Source of the DNA: Lates calcarifer
Lineage: Eukaryota > Chordata > Actinopteri > Centropomidae
Direction of reading: 5' to 3'
Length of the DNA: 64,000 bases
Assembly (NCBI RefSeq): GCF_001640805.2
Contig: NC_066837.1
Span: forward strand, 19,856,001-19,920,000
Shown here: positions 48,471-62,600 of the stretch, in pieces
How the letters are laid out: each line of letters begins with the position of its first letter
Position numbering within the stretch: position 1 is the first letter of the stretch
Notes under the pieces: generated by a model
The model's input: only the letters and a program-made list of their open reading frames with translations
Database searches by the model: none
Told to the model about the DNA's origin: nothing
Made by a program: the position numbers and the translations under genes

Positions 48471-51445
48471 ATGCTGTCATATGTACTCTATGTCCAATAT
48501 GTGTCTGTATTTAAGACATCTAGAAACAGGAACAAGCCTCTGTGGTTTAATGAAAGTTATACACAGGTGGGTGTATTTAATGACCAACTAAACATGGCAT
48601 ACGTTCACAACTTTGAACAAAGACTAGACAGTTCTTCAAAGTATTTCTGGATACCTTGCTAACACTATAAATAAGATGATTTTGGACCAGTTGGAATTAA
48701 GTCTATATTTTCTCTTTTGGAGAAGGCTAGCTTTTATTTGTTCCAAGGCTGACCAAACTGAGTCTAAAAAGGTCTTGGATCTACTACACAGCTTCTGTGA
48801 AGTGAAGGCACAGCGGAGGCAACAGAGCAAACAGGTCCCTATCCCAAAATGGTCCTAAAGTCTTCTTTAGGCCTCTCATAGACAAAAGCAACACATCTCT
48901 TTTTCAGATCTTTAATCTTTGACATAGGGCAGTACACAATCAGAGCAAAACTTGTAGCAGTTAATTGGTATAGTCATGCATGAACTTCCTTCCATCTGTC
49001 TGTCAATATATTACACAACAATTGATGCAATCTCATTAAAGACACTTCCAATTATTTATATGACTCTGTGCATCCATGGAATTCATTGCTTGGATCTTGC
49101 CTAAGGACACATACTATATTAATTGTGAGTGTGTGTCTGTCTGTGTGTACGTTGTGGTGAATTCTTTGTAACTTTCTGTGATTGTTTTCAATTAGTTTCG
49201 CTACTATTAACTCCACAAAAGCAACTAGCTGTAATTTGCAAAGGTGAAGTATATACGTTATATTTCCTTTGTGAGTTGAAAACATGCACTGGCTTGTGCA
49301 GAGAGGGTGAAAGGCATTATGTTATTGTACAGATATAGAGGGCCTCAGCTCCATGAAGACCTAGATGGGTGATGGTGTTTTGTAAGGAGCTGAATAGCTG
49401 AGCCATAGCTTACTGGGCTCAGAACAAATTGCTAATCTGGCACCTAGTGGTTAACACTAAACAGCATTTAAAGCTCTTCAAATTCTGACAGTCAAACCTT
49501 ATTTGATGTCGTGATGGTAACAGAATGGAGACTACCAGCTAAAAAGAGGGCTCGGTACAACGGATTATGGGTGATGGGTGCTGTGAAACTCCAGTGGGTG
49601 TAGGCAGGTGATGCACAGAGCAGCAGGTGTAGGTGGGTGTGATGTTAAAAACACAGGCCTGTACAGACCACTAAGCTACATGCCATCTATTATCATTATT
49701 AGTATAACGTCCAATAGACTTAGGGGGTCAAACTGAAGGTTAATGAGCTATGGGCTCAACAGGGCAAATTTAATTATTTTTAAGAAATACGGGCACTGCC
49801 AAGCCAATGCTTCACAGAAACGAGTGAGTGCTGCCAGTTAAGTTGTGTGCTCTGCAAGTAAATGGTGTTGGAAGCTAAGCACTCTCAGCATGAAATTACA
49901 CACTGAACACTGACTACATTCAAGCAGAATTTACTGGAGCGTCCAAGATGTTTTAAGGACACAGGCAGCATCCTCGGAGTAACAATTACTGATATAGAGG
50001 CCCTCTCAAACCCACAGGGAAGAAATTATAGACAGGGAAGGTGTGTGTGTATATGTGTGTGTGTGTTTTCACCTGGGGAGGTGAAGGCAGAGTGGACTGC
50101 AGAGGTGTTTTGTAAGCGGAGAGAAAACATGATGGTGTTGAACTCGGCCCTGGGGAGGCTCTAGGGTTCACATCAGTGTACACTGGTAATAATTACACAG
50201 GCACACACACAGCCCTACAGACCAACACTTACTGTGAATAATAGCTTGAGGGGAAAATGCATGCAGCGACATACCATATGACCCTCCATGTTCACATGCA
50301 GCTACACAAATGAACGCAAACACATGTTTGCCTCAGGCGTGTTTACTGTACACCTTGGCCCTAGGTCACCACTCACAGCAGTAATCGCACTCACACACAC
50401 ACACACACACACAGAGCCTAAAGCTCCCAAACGAACGCTCAGTCTTAACAGTGACTGATGCCTCACCTCACTACCTGCCACTCAACCTTTCCCCTGTAAG
50501 CCTCAGGGTGTGTGTGATGGCGCATGTGGGCATTTGTGTGTATGTGTGACTTTTATTTCCCATGTTAGCCGACCCTGGCATGAGGTAATACTTTGTCAGC
50601 TTCGTGTTCTGACATACTCTGGCAGCTATGTAGGCCCTCTTTCACTGCAGTCATTTTGATGCCTGTGTGTGTGTGTGCGCATGAGTAAGTGTGTCAAGTT
50701 AATGTACATTTCTGTGTATGTACATTAATTCAGTTGCAAATGATACAGCATTATGCTTTCTCTGCAGCAAATTAGAGCAATGCATCCAGTCATACAGTGT
50801 GTTCCTCTTACATTTGTCACATGATGATTTTTCTCCTTGTTATCTGCACCACAGTCCTGTTTTGACTTCCACTGCTGTCACTCTATATGCTGTTTTTCCA
50901 GTCCAGGCAGTGTATGTACTTTATGTGGGAGGGCTCATAGCCCTTTAAGTGGCATCTCCTTACTCCCTTTTGCAGCAAAACCAAACTACAACAATAATAA
51001 ACCAGTTTACACACTTGGAGAGGATATGAGTGTTCATCTCATAGCTTGTGTGAAATTTCTACTGAAGTGCAGGGTAGAGATGTGTGTGTATTACTGCTTT
51101 AATAAACCAGTTACCCAAATCTGTCATTTTAGCTTGGCATTTTGAGGATATGTGGATGAAGCTGGCCTATGCTTCCCGCTGCAGTAGGCAAGATTTTGAT
51201 GTACAATTATAGCCATATTACCCGCCTAAATCACAATGTAGCACAGCAACAGAGAATAGCTGAATGAATAAAAACTGTAAAATACAAGCTGTCGCTGTGC
51301 TCACAGCAGTGAGCGAGCACTCCAAATAGTGGAGAGATCTGTTTCCCTAATTCTTGGGGATCCTGGGTTGGGTGCAGTTTGTTGAGATCATACAGTACTC
51401 CAGGGTAGTTTGAAATGGTTACACAAGCCTTGCTGCCAACTGGAA

Positions 51446-51604
51446 ATCAAAACCACAAATGTTACCCTGCTGATGGTGCTAGAGGAGAAGTCAGAGGATC
51501 TCTAAAGTCTGTGGTATACATCAGCTGGGCATCATGAATGTCTGTAAAATGTTGTGCCAATCCATCCAGTAAATGTTGAAAGTTGAAGTTATTTCAGTCA
51601 AACA
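51446..51604 (+). repeat. teleost interspersed repeat copy (plus orientation)
   Basis: Words AAAACCACAAATGTTACC, GGTGCTAGAGGAGAAGTCAG, ATCATGAATGTCTGTAAAAT and GCCAATCCATCCAGTAAATG match in order a very common fish repeat that I recall from many introns. There is a decayed relative in the opposite orientation at 56700-56968. Confidence 0.5.
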
Positions 51605-54047
51605 CATAGCTTGTATGACTATAAACAAACCTTCACTTTGTCATTTATATTGATTATAGCAGACAATGTGGTAATATTGCACCGAAATGTGTCACATTAG
51701 AAAATGCTCTTTTCTCATGTATGATTTTTTTTGTATATAATAAACCTTTGTTATACTTTTCTGAACTTGTTGAGATAGTTTGTAATGAGGGGTAGTGAAT
51801 GTGTGCTGATTCAGGTATTCTGCACTAGAAAATAAATTTCAATATAGCAATCAAGGATCAATGGGAGTAGTTATCCTTGATATGTCAAATTGGTTGATTG
51901 CTTGGCCCTGATTTAACTGTTGCTCTGATTCTGGCATTGACACTCAAATGCTTACTGTACATCAACTGCCTATCTAGTGATGTGCTGCATAAATCACTGC
52001 TGATATCACAACTTTACAGCTATAGCTACAGTCAATGTATAATGTGTATATGACCAGGATGTGGATTTATTACTTTGGGTTTCATACATGTGTGTTTCTA
52101 CCTACTTCTCCTTTTTAAGTGATAATTTTGTCCATGTGATTAAAATGACATTGTTCCATTTCAACCACAGCCTAAATCCCTGCTCCTGCCACAAGCCTTT
52201 ACATATGGAGTATTAGACTTTAATATGAGGTGTATCCCACCATGAAGGAACATTTACATTTGTCATTATGTGCACTGCTGTGGGCTATGTCCCCCTGTCC
52301 ATCGATGACAAGTTAATAGACTGCTTTGCAACTGTGGGGCTAAACAGGGACTTGCATCCATTATTAATCTCAGTCATTTAATTTTCCCCAAATTGCCATG
52401 ATCATTTGGAGATTATTGCAATATGACTCAATTTGTCAACAACATTATAATTTAAAATTAAATTATGCTACAAGGGCAAGGTAATCATGATCTGGTAATT
52501 ATTACCTGATTCTGCTACGACAGGCTAATGATCACCTGCGTTTTTGTCACTTACACAAATCAATGCCTCTTTATTGTGGCTATGGTGGAGGTGCAGAAGC
52601 TGATTTAGCAGTTTCTAACATTGATTATAAATGAAAGTGAATGTCTTTTAGCTTCAGGGGCCCATTTGCCTTCATGCTCATTAATGTTCACTGTCCCTAA
52701 ATTAAACTTAAAATAAAGGTGGTATGATATTTAGTTTTCAGACTATTTATTAACAAAAAGAGAATATTGGTGCATTTCATAAACTGAAAGAAAATATGAA
52801 CATTTTGCATACCTTTTATGCTGAGTCTCATGTCTAACCAAGGACCCTGCAGAAAATGCTCAGAACATTCTGCCAAAATCTATGTTAATGATATGGGAGA
52901 TGTACAAAATTGAAAGCAGATAAGGGGCTTGTTGCACCATTTTCTTTCGCCGTTTCCTCAACCTCCAGCTCACACATGTGGCATAACCTTTATTCCCTGA
53001 TAACATTTAGTTTGTCATTTCCCTGCAGCAAGCCAGCTATCATGTGCCCCAGCATAGCTATCATTTACAGAGACTGTGGAAGTGACACTGGAATGACAGG
53101 CTAATATTCGTCTTTTCAGACGCCATCTTGTTCTGTCTGTCACCCCCGCTTCCCCCACCCCAAACCACAGCCTCTGCTGCCACTCATGACATGAACTCGG
53201 CTCAAGATCACAGTCAAAGGAAATATTAGGGTGGGGGTGATTTTTACCCTTGTTGATGATTAACTGTGTTTCCACTGTCAATGAGGGAGACAACTTCAGT
53301 CACGCACCGCATCGAGTCCAGTTTGGTCTACTTTAGCCAAACCAGTTCAGTTGTGTATTGATATTCAAGAGTAGTCAAAAATCAGAAGATGATTCAGTCC
53401 ACTCTAGACATGTTAAAGTCCAGAGCCAGTTCATTTAAGTTTGATCTAGTTCAGTAAAAAAAATCCTGTTAAGCTCAGTCAGTTCACTTTTTTCACTTCA
53501 GTCTAATTTAGTCCAGGCAAGGGCATTTTACGTTAGTGTAATAGTCTACTCAAGTCTTGTTTTAATGAACTCTCAGCTTTATTTGACACTGTACAATTAG
53601 TTCTTTCAGCTGAACACAGCACCACATGATCTCAGGAAAGTATATCTCGCCTGGTTGGAGAGTAAGTCAGGACTATCAGACAGTGGGGTGGTATGATCTG
53701 AATCATGATTTGTAACATGCACTGCAGCAGGTAGACAACATGTGCCCTGGCTCACTTTGCATCAATGGTCATACAAGCACTACTGTATATGTCCCAGCGG
53801 TATAGCCTAGCATCTTTACATTACCCCACCAGCAGCACAGCGCATTTATCTGTTCGCTGTATCTGCCTTCCTGTCCCTCAGCCCCCTGACAAGTAAATCA
53901 TTTCCTCTCCTGCTGTGACAGCACAATCCCGACGTCTGTCACATCTACAGGCCGGGGCCAGGCCACACACATACAGAGCATAGTCACACATACACACCGC
54001 CAAGCAGGAACAGGCAATCACATTACACACGCAGACGCCGGCATCCG

Positions 54048-54071
54048 CACGCACGCACGCACGCACGCACA
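54048..54071. repeat. (GCAC)n microsatellite
   Basis: About six CGCA/GCAC units following GACGCCGGCATCC, with a purine-rich stretch downstream at 54130-54360, in sgcz intron 1. Confidence 0.9.
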
Positions 54072-56699
54072 AACACTTTTTCGTCAGAGGGGATTCTCGC
54101 CCACTCAAGGGCAGAGCGGTGACACCTCATCATGAGCCAAATGAAGCAAGAGTGGCAAGGAGAGGAGGAAGAAAAAGAGGAGAGATGGAGGGATGGATGG
54201 AGCGGAACGATGGAGCAATATGGAGGGGGGATGAGTGGAGCTATATGCCGGCGAGGCGACCGGCCACCAGCCACCAGATTTCAGGGGCATGAAATAGGCT
54301 CGGGGAAATGTGGAGGGACTGAGACAGAGGTAGAGAGAAAGTGAGGGTGGGGGGTGGAAGGGTAAAATCATGAAGAGTGAAAAGAGAAACTTGTCTAAAA
54401 GAAGAATATCTAGTTACTTTTACAACTCAGTGTAGCACTTATGAATAGCTTTGTTTAATACAAAAATGTTTGCCCAGTAATAATAAAATATGAGATTATT
54501 GTATGTCCCTCAGTTAACTCATCCCTTAGTGACATTTGTTAACCATTTAGTTATTAATGTGATACTGTCAAGGTTGCTGTGTCTGGTTTTGTCATCCGTT
54601 GCTTGTTTGTGCTTGTTCCTTTTTTTGTTTTTGCTGTTTGTAGCACTTTGTGTACTTCATGCAGACAAACTGAAAATGACTTTAATTGAGAGACAGGGTG
54701 AAACAGAAAATGAGGAATAAAATCATTTTCTATGCATGTGAGCCAGACAACCAGACTGTGAGAAACAGCGGCAAGGGAAAGATAGGACAGTCCTCTTTCT
54801 AGTTCACATTAAAATGCTTTCCACATCATGCTTACTCTTTAATTCACTCGGATTACATTCACACCTTATATTGAAATATGCCTGCTGTATACACATTAGA
54901 ATTGGATTTCTCCTTCATTTGCTAAAATGCCAATGTCATTTCCTTTATAATATCCCCATCCTGTAAAAGTGTGCATAAACACCTCATCCTGCTTATGCAT
55001 GTATAAATATCCTGACAATCCATTTTGACAAGTGTGCTGCCTGATGCTTTTCTGATTTGCATTAAGTGATCCGGTTGAATATGTGTATAGAGACTGATAG
55101 TCACTCCCACAGTACATACGTGCATGGGGCATGCACTGTAATAACATGTTGTCTGACTTGTTGAATCTTACATGCATTTTTGTCAACATTAAGAGCAAAA
55201 AATACTGAATGTGTAAGAGAAATGAAGCAGACTGGGACAGGGTCCTTGTCACTGCCTGTCCCTGTCATTTAGGAGTGAGGGAGTGAAGGATGGAGAGAGA
55301 TGGTGTGATGGAAAGGAGGACAGAGGGCTGTGTTTCGCCTCAGAGAGCCACAGATGGAGAGTGATGATAATGCAGCAATAGACAGAGGGCAGAGAGAGGA
55401 GGAGAGAGGAATTAGAAGAAAGAAGAAGAAAGAGAGAAAGAGGTAGGCATGAGGCACAGAAAGGTTTAGATAATATAGATAGAGAGACAGAGCTGAGTCG
55501 GAGAACAAGAGTCCAAGGTAGGTGGGAAAAAAAAGAAGGCCAGAAGGAGCAGAGGAGATCAGAAATCCAAAGTAGTGAAAATTTTCTTGAACCTGTAGCA
55601 TTGACACAAGAGGACAGCTATCATCGTCCCTAGACATAAACCCTGAACATTTGTAAAAGCTCACTGGGCAGCTTGCCAAATTCAAGCCTGATTTTATCAG
55701 GCAACATTGACTGAGACATTGTAAACTGACAGCTAGCATAAACATGTGTGTTGTATCTAGTTTGATGCCCTCTTTATTGCTGTTATGAAAATGCAATCTG
55801 TTCCACATATGTTATTTGGATAATGATCAATCTGATCATTGCCTTTGCATTTGCAGCTGGTATTTATCTGCCTCTGTGCTGTTTTCACTGTCATCAGGCT
55901 ACATTTCTGTATATATTATGTAGGCATTAGGTTCAACAGAGGCATTGTCAGCTTGAATAAACATGGCAGGTGCACAGAGAAGGGATATCAAGGCTTGGAT
56001 TAAATCTTTATTCAGGATGGACAGAGTCATGTTTTGTAATGGTTTTGAAAGTTGCATCAGATATGATGAACACAGTTGCGCTTTACTCACTGAGGACGAG
56101 GGAAAGGAGTGATGACTGATGCGAACAGATCATGCAGGACTTCTTCGGTAGCTAGCAAACTTCAGAGTGAGGCTCCTACCCAGAAGGCAGGACTCTCTCA
56201 CAAATGAGAACACAGAGTACTGAGTGCAGACACTCCTGGCTGAGAACTGACCACCCACTGAGGTGGTCTGGCATCACATCGTTTCTCATTTTGATGTAGT
56301 CAGAGTTGTGTGTGTTAACACTTTGCGCTTCATATGTTTTCCTTTTTTAGTTAAGACAGCCAGATACAAATAACATTTTAATACATGTTTGTTGTTGTGG
56401 ATGAATTAAAACATGAATATGCATCACATTGAAAACACATTTTAGTCAGTTCTTGCATTTTTTCTTATTTACAGTTGTGAACGTGTAATCCCAAAACAAC
56501 CACATTGATTAGTTTGTAAAAAAAAAAATACACAAGATAGGAAACAGCATTCAAATCTCCTACTCTTACAAATCATCCCTTGCATCGCTTTAAATTATTA
56601 ATTATTGATTATCGATGTATTTTTAAGAACTTTTACTCGCTAAATAAAAAGGAAGTTATGTGCACAGTCTTTATCACAGAACAACTTTTCCTTTTCCTA

Positions 56700-56968
56700 T
56701 AGTGTCATCACCAGGCCAAATTTTAATTTGCAAAACTAACATTCCCATCATCCTCAGCTGCACTGTACTTTGTCTTTAGTGCTAATGAGTGCATATTAGC
56801 ATGCTAACATGTTAAACAGAGATGGTAAAAATTGTATCTGCTGAACATGACACATGTTAACGTTGTCAATGAGAGTGTGTTACCATGCTGACATTAGAGT
56901 TTAGCTCAAAGCAACACTGTGTCTTTAAGTATAGCCGCACAACCGTTAGCATGACTGCCAACTCTGGG
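56700..56968 (-). repeat. teleost interspersed repeat copy (minus orientation)
   Basis: Read on the minus strand, the order is TGGTGATGACAC, then AAAATTTGG-type words reversed, GTACAGTGCAGCTGAGGATG, TAGCATGCTAATATGC and AACACACTC. Plus-strand blocks TAGCATGCTAACATG, ACCATGCTGACATTAGAG and TTTAGCTCAAAGCAACACTG are typical of the same family as 51446-51604, covering a different portion. Confidence 0.45.
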
Positions 56969-58264
56969 TAGTGAGTAACGTTGTGCTAGTCACACAAAGA
57001 GGCTCCCATGCTTGACCCTGTGTTATCCGACAGCAGCAGCGTCACTTTAGCTTTAAGGATGCTGTCATTGTGTTCCCATTCTATCACTGTGTACTGTGCG
57101 AGCACATAGTGTGTGTGTTTGTGTGAGCATAGAAGAGTACAGGGATAAATCTTCCTTTCAGAGATCAATAGAGTTTGACATAGAAAAAGTTTAACAAAGC
57201 AGTAACACGCACACTGAACCATCAGTGTGCCGTGAGATGCTTGTTAAACACACAGAGCTGTGCTGTGGCTCAAGCTTATTACTTCTGCACTTGTTAGCTC
57301 TGAAAAAGCTTTACATATTGTTCAAGCCAAAAAAGTAGATGGGCAACAACTTTCATTCTTGAAATTGAAAAATGCATTGTGGGAAAATAACTTACTCCCT
57401 TCTCTTATTGACATGAAAGAAACTTATTTTGATACTGTGTTGTTGATGTAATTTTTTTTTTGTGGCGATTCTCTTGATCTTGTCCTTATACCTGCTTTTA
57501 ATGCTTTGTGAATTTGTCTGTGCAGTGTGTATGTGTGGTGGCGTCAGACTCTGTGTGTTAGTGAATTTGCAGGCATATGCCTGTATCTGAATGGTTTGAT
57601 GTCAGCTTTTTGTTGTTTGTACCAGGCTGAGCTTTTCCCATCCTTTCTACCCTCTTCATCCTTTCTCAGCATGCTGCAAACAAATCTGAACTTGTAAAGA
57701 CCACATGCGTTCTCAAATCAAAAATCGTCTTCGAGTGTGCAGCACTGGAGCCTGCCTCTTTGTCCCAAAATCTCCCCGACTCCTCTACAAAGAAACCACC
57801 TTAACAAGGTGATTTTTCCCTCTCAGCAGCAAACAACAGCCACTTGGAATAACAAGTTGAACAATCATTTCTGTTGCAAGTTGAGATGGACTGAGCTGTC
57901 ATTGTACTGACAAACTGGCTAACTTAAGAGAGAAAATTGTTTAAGTGTGCACATGAAGACTGATTTGCACAGGGCAAAGGCACATTTGAAGAACTGCAAC
58001 ATATCTTTCCCCCATTTCATCTTCCAGTTATCAACCATCACACAGACATGAGCGTGGGATGGGGCTTATAGATTTTGTGTAGCCAAACGTCAGTTTATAT
58101 CTCCATACCACGTCATCCTCATTACATTGCATTCCAAACCTGGCTAATGATGACAATTTTTCACTAGGCTGGACTGAAATAAAGTGTTTGGCGTGAGGCA
58201 TAGCACATTTTTCTGTACAGAATAAATTAGTAAATGCGGGCACAGTCAGTCTACCCAGGTCTGG

Positions 58265-58287
58265 TTTTTTTTTTTTTTTTTTTTTTT
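58265..58287. repeat. poly-T run
   Basis: A run of 23 T, or poly-A on the minus strand. It could be the tail of a minus-strand retroposed sequence, but no body or target duplication was recognised. Confidence 0.9.
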
Positions 58288-61108
58288 GAACAGTCCCCAG
58301 TGAGAGTAAAAGCCCCATACAACCTAAAACCTAAGTTTAAAAAAATGCATGTAAGGTTTTATATGGCTAACACACCAGAGATAAAATCCATCAGAGTTGT
58401 AAGTGGGCCACCATGTGTCTTTCTCACTTCCCACCATGATTCTCAACCACCTTTTATTCCTTCCATTGCCAGTTTCAAACCTATTCTCTATATTGCAGGC
58501 AAACAGAGCAGAGAAAGAAAAAGTGAGTGAAATGGCTTTGATGTGTAATAGATACTTTACAATTCCTTGTGAGGGGCACCTCTGCAGAAATGGTGCCTTT
58601 TCATTCCTCCATTCTTGCTTCCTTCCTTCCTTTCTCTCCTCTTGCATACTTTTGTCTGTATTGATTTTTCCTCAGACATGAAAGAGGCCGCAGATAGTGT
58701 CTGTATTGGATGGGTTTGATGTGTCTGTGCATCTATGAGTGTGTGTGTTTGACTTTCAGTTTGCATCTGTGTGTGTGTCTTACGTCCCCACACTTCTACC
58801 AGATTCCTTTCAAGGGCATCATGCATACAACCTTTGTAATTTTACCAAGACGAGGCTGTCTTAACCGTCTTCCTTCCTTCCATTTGAAAGTGACGCCACA
58901 AGAAAGGAAGTGGCTTCTTTGAAAAAGCCTAGAGAGGTTTCTTCTCTCTCTTTTTTTTTTTTTTTTTTAACCTTCGCAGTCCTAAAGGGGCATTGATCGC
59001 AGCAGCATGCTTTACTTGCCTCTCAGAGGCTGAGGTCTGGGAACAAAATAGTGCTGATGACTTTAGATGTGTCTGGGAGGATAGTGGAAGGGGGGGGGCT
59101 TGCTTTCAGAACAAAATAAAAGCAGAACGCTGGACCGCTCTGCCACGGTTTGTATTGGTTGAAAAGGAACTTGTGATTTTTGCTGTGTCTATCGATCTGT
59201 CTTTGTTACAGCAGAGAGGACACACACACAAAACCACACATAACACAACCTTATGTGGGTAACTGGAGTAGCAGATGACTTTGTTGCAATGAGGACCCAA
59301 TATTATGCACACACAACCAAACACACACACAATACATGGACACTAAGTTTGGAATATATTACATCAGTACATCACGTGTATACACACAAAATCCAAGCTT
59401 CCTGTAATGCTAGGTTTTCTCATAATAATGACATTAACGAAAGTGACATTAAAGAGATGGGGAAGAAGCAAGGATGAAGAGACAGAGGTGGGGATGGAGG
59501 TGTAGATTAAGAAGAGTGACATGGTGAAAGAAATAATCATGGCAACATGATTATGCTAAAACTAAGGAAACGGGGAGCACTGAATGCAGAGAATGAAACA
59601 GTGACAAATTTCTCTGGAATATACATAAAGTATATGTTTTGCGTGTGAGAGAGAGAGAGATAGAGGGAGAGTGTGTGTGTGGAGGTGGTCAGGCAGTCAG
59701 GAACAGTGTCATCCTGTTGCTATGAGACAGCTGGTCTCACCAGAGGGGGCGAGAGAGAGAAAGAAAGACAGGGAGAGGGAGAGGGAGAGAGAGGTTTGGC
59801 AGGGCCAGCGCTACACTTTTGGAGCCCCCGGCACCATTTTCTATGGAGGCCAACTTTGGGTTAGAATTTACCAATTGCAATTCAGTGAACATGGTGTTTA
59901 AAGTGCACTGTTTTGTTTTCTTTAACACAAAATGTGAACCTGGTTCACTGAAGGATACAAAGAACAAACAGGAACATTTCAGCAGCAGACTGAAATCTGT
60001 CGTCTTCGCTGTAGGACTGTGACACAAATATGTCACTGTTTTCTTTTTGTCACTGTCAGGGTTAGCTTATTTTTGTATTCCAATGCCATTTATACCATGC
60101 TCTGTCAAATGACTGTACTGTATGTTTCATGACTTCATATGATGAGCCAATCCAACATGTTTCCTTATCAACTATGAATAAAAAAGACAGAATTAGTGTT
60201 ACTTTGCACAGCCAATTTTATTTCACATTTCTGCTACGCTACCTGTTATATGGTCTATTAAAGATGTGTGACATGACCGATGAGTAAGTGTTATTGAAAG
60301 GTTTAATGATCGTGTAATGAAAACAATTGCTGTCATTCTGCTCTCAGGAAACAACTATGAATGTAGGAAGGAGACGCAGAAGGGGGACAGAAATAGATAG
60401 AGGAGCAAATTCAACAGAATTAAAGAAGCAGCGGAAGGGTAAAAATGACAAAATACCATAATAAGAGGAGGAGGAAGAAAAGAGGCGACTGAAACAAAAA
60501 TGATTTTTGTTAAGCAGGCAGTGCACAACAGCTGACAATGTGATAAAATTGTTTTTTTCTGGAGAGCACATCCCTGAGCCTGTGGTGAATCCTGATGCAT
60601 CACCATGTATCCACCTGTGTCACAACAGCGCTGGTGTGTGGGCTTAAGTAGCTCACCGTGTGATAATAATAATAATACAGTTAAAATAGTCAATTATGTA
60701 TTAGGGTAAAAAAATAACTTTAAATTAAATTTCTGTAATCCCATTACGGTTATTTATTACTAAATTACATGTCAGTAAAACTTAGATGAACATGGGAACA
60801 GTTCCCTTGACTCTTCTAGGGAACCACCCTCAAATGACCAGCTCCTGCTTCTGGCAAACCTCACAGTCATGGGTTGTTGTTACCATAGTTTCTGCAAATG
60901 TCTAAGTGGACAGGTTGAATCAGAGTTCAAATTCTTGAGGAGCATGGAAAAAAAAGTTCAGATTTAAAGTGGGTGATAAAACGAGGGAAAAGTAGGAGGG
61001 GGAGACAAAAATATAAAAGCAGAGAAAAGATGAGAAGGGTGAAGAGAGGAGATGGAGGGATAGACAGCAAGTTAATGGGATGTGAATTGGAGGATTTAAG
61101 GAAGAGAA

Positions 61109-61378
61109 AGTGTGTGTGTGTGTGTGTGTGTTTCAGGGACAGAGAGAGCGAGAGAGAGGCAGTTAGTTGTTGTGTTTATCTCTCTCTCTCTCTCCCTCTC
61201 TCTCTCTCTCTTTCTTTTCCATCTTGAGCTGAAGGCAATAATATGATGATTGGGATATGATCTATATAGGTTTGGCCTTGAGCAGGAATTGCTGTCTGGT
61301 TAGACATCAGCACACAACCACACAGACACACACACACACACACACACACAGACACACACACACACACACACACACACG
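61109..61378. repeat. cluster of GT, CT and CA microsatellites
   Basis: (GT)n at about 61111-61131, (CT)n with CCCTC breaks at about 61180-61212 and (CA)n with GA breaks at about 61326-61377, within 270 bases of sgcz intron 1. Confidence 0.9.
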
Positions 61379-61439
61379 CAGAGGTCCTGCTTTAATCTAG
61401 CATGCATTTAGACCAGACAGGCGATTTTGTCTTATCCTG

Positions 61440-61690
61440 TAAATATGTCAGCGATCCTCTCTCCTTCCTCTCTCTCATTTACTTTTCTGTCCATTCTAGC
61501 TCTTCATCTTGCATCCCTCACTCCCTCTATCCTCCCAGGATCATCTTCTTTTTTCTCTCCTGTCTAGTTCACCTTTGCGTCTGCTTTGCACTCCTGCAAT
61601 CTTCGCCTTCTTTCCCTCTCTTCCTCCTTTCCTCCTCCCTCCCTCATTTCTGCCTTCCTGCCATCCATTTATCTTCCTACCCCAACCCCG
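61440..61690. repeat. pyrimidine-rich tract
   Basis: The plus strand is mostly CTCC/TTCC words from about 61455 to 61690. The 123-codon plus frame and the 83-codon minus frame across it are composition artefacts. Confidence 0.8.
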
Positions 61691-62159
61691 CACGTAACAC
61701 GCATACACACACACTCCCACTAGAAGGCCAAGCGCGTGCATGTCTATGTGTGTGCATATATGTGTGTAAGTAGAAGTGTGTGCATGAGCCAAGATTGTGT
61801 CACAGCTTGAGTGGTCTGACTTTTCTTACTGTGGATCAATGAACACAAAGAATGGTGTCACACTGCCCCTAGGAATCTGTGTGTGTGTGTCTGTGTGTGT
61901 GCCTCTTGTTTGGTTTAAACCTCCCAAACAAGTATATCTAACATATTTCCTGTCTACACTGCGGTAGATAGAACTGCCTTTTTTTTTTTTTTTTTTGCTG
62001 CGTGTGTCCATATATCTTTGTTTGTATGTTTGTGTGCTTGAGTGTCGTGTGACCGGTGACCTATGTGGTTTGAGGCCTGTAGCAGTAATCCATGCCAGGC
62101 GCAGGAGGAAGGAGTGAGAGGGTGGTCACTATATGGATCAATATGTCAGCAGTGCACAG

Positions 62160-62600
62160 TTGTTCTCTGTCACTTTTTCTCCCTCCTTCTGTCATTGCTG
62201 CCTCATTCCACCTTTTCTCCCTCCATCACCATCTTTCCCTCTCTGCATCCCACTACTCCTACTCCCTCATTTGAATCCTCTCTTTCTCATTACACGTTCT
62301 CTGTCTCTCCACTCTTTCTCCCTCCTTTCATTTTTCAAATCCCGCTCTCTGTCTGTAAATCACTCCCCTCCCTCCTGTCCCTTTTTTTCCCCCGGACTTA
62401 TCTTTCTTCGGTGCCAGCTTCCTTCCCCACATTCCTCTCTCATGGCTACTTGCCATTCCGTAAATCTATTTTTCCTCACTCTAAATCACTGTCTTCATCA
62501 CCTCTCGCCATCCTCCATCTCTCTCTCTCTTTCGACTGAGCTATCCAGTCTCCCTCTTCCCCCCTCACTCCCTCTCTCTCTTTCGAAGGCGGGAGTCTAT
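62160..62600. repeat. long pyrimidine-rich tract
   Basis: About 440 bases of C/T-rich plus strand (CCCTCCTTC, CTCTCTCTCTTTCG words). Overlapping frames of 158 and 187 codons in two phases show that the open reading comes from composition, not coding. Confidence 0.85.

Noticed and set aside
58265..58287. Poly-T run as the tail of a processed pseudogene
   Set aside because: No coding or non-coding RNA body and no flanking duplication was recognised around it.
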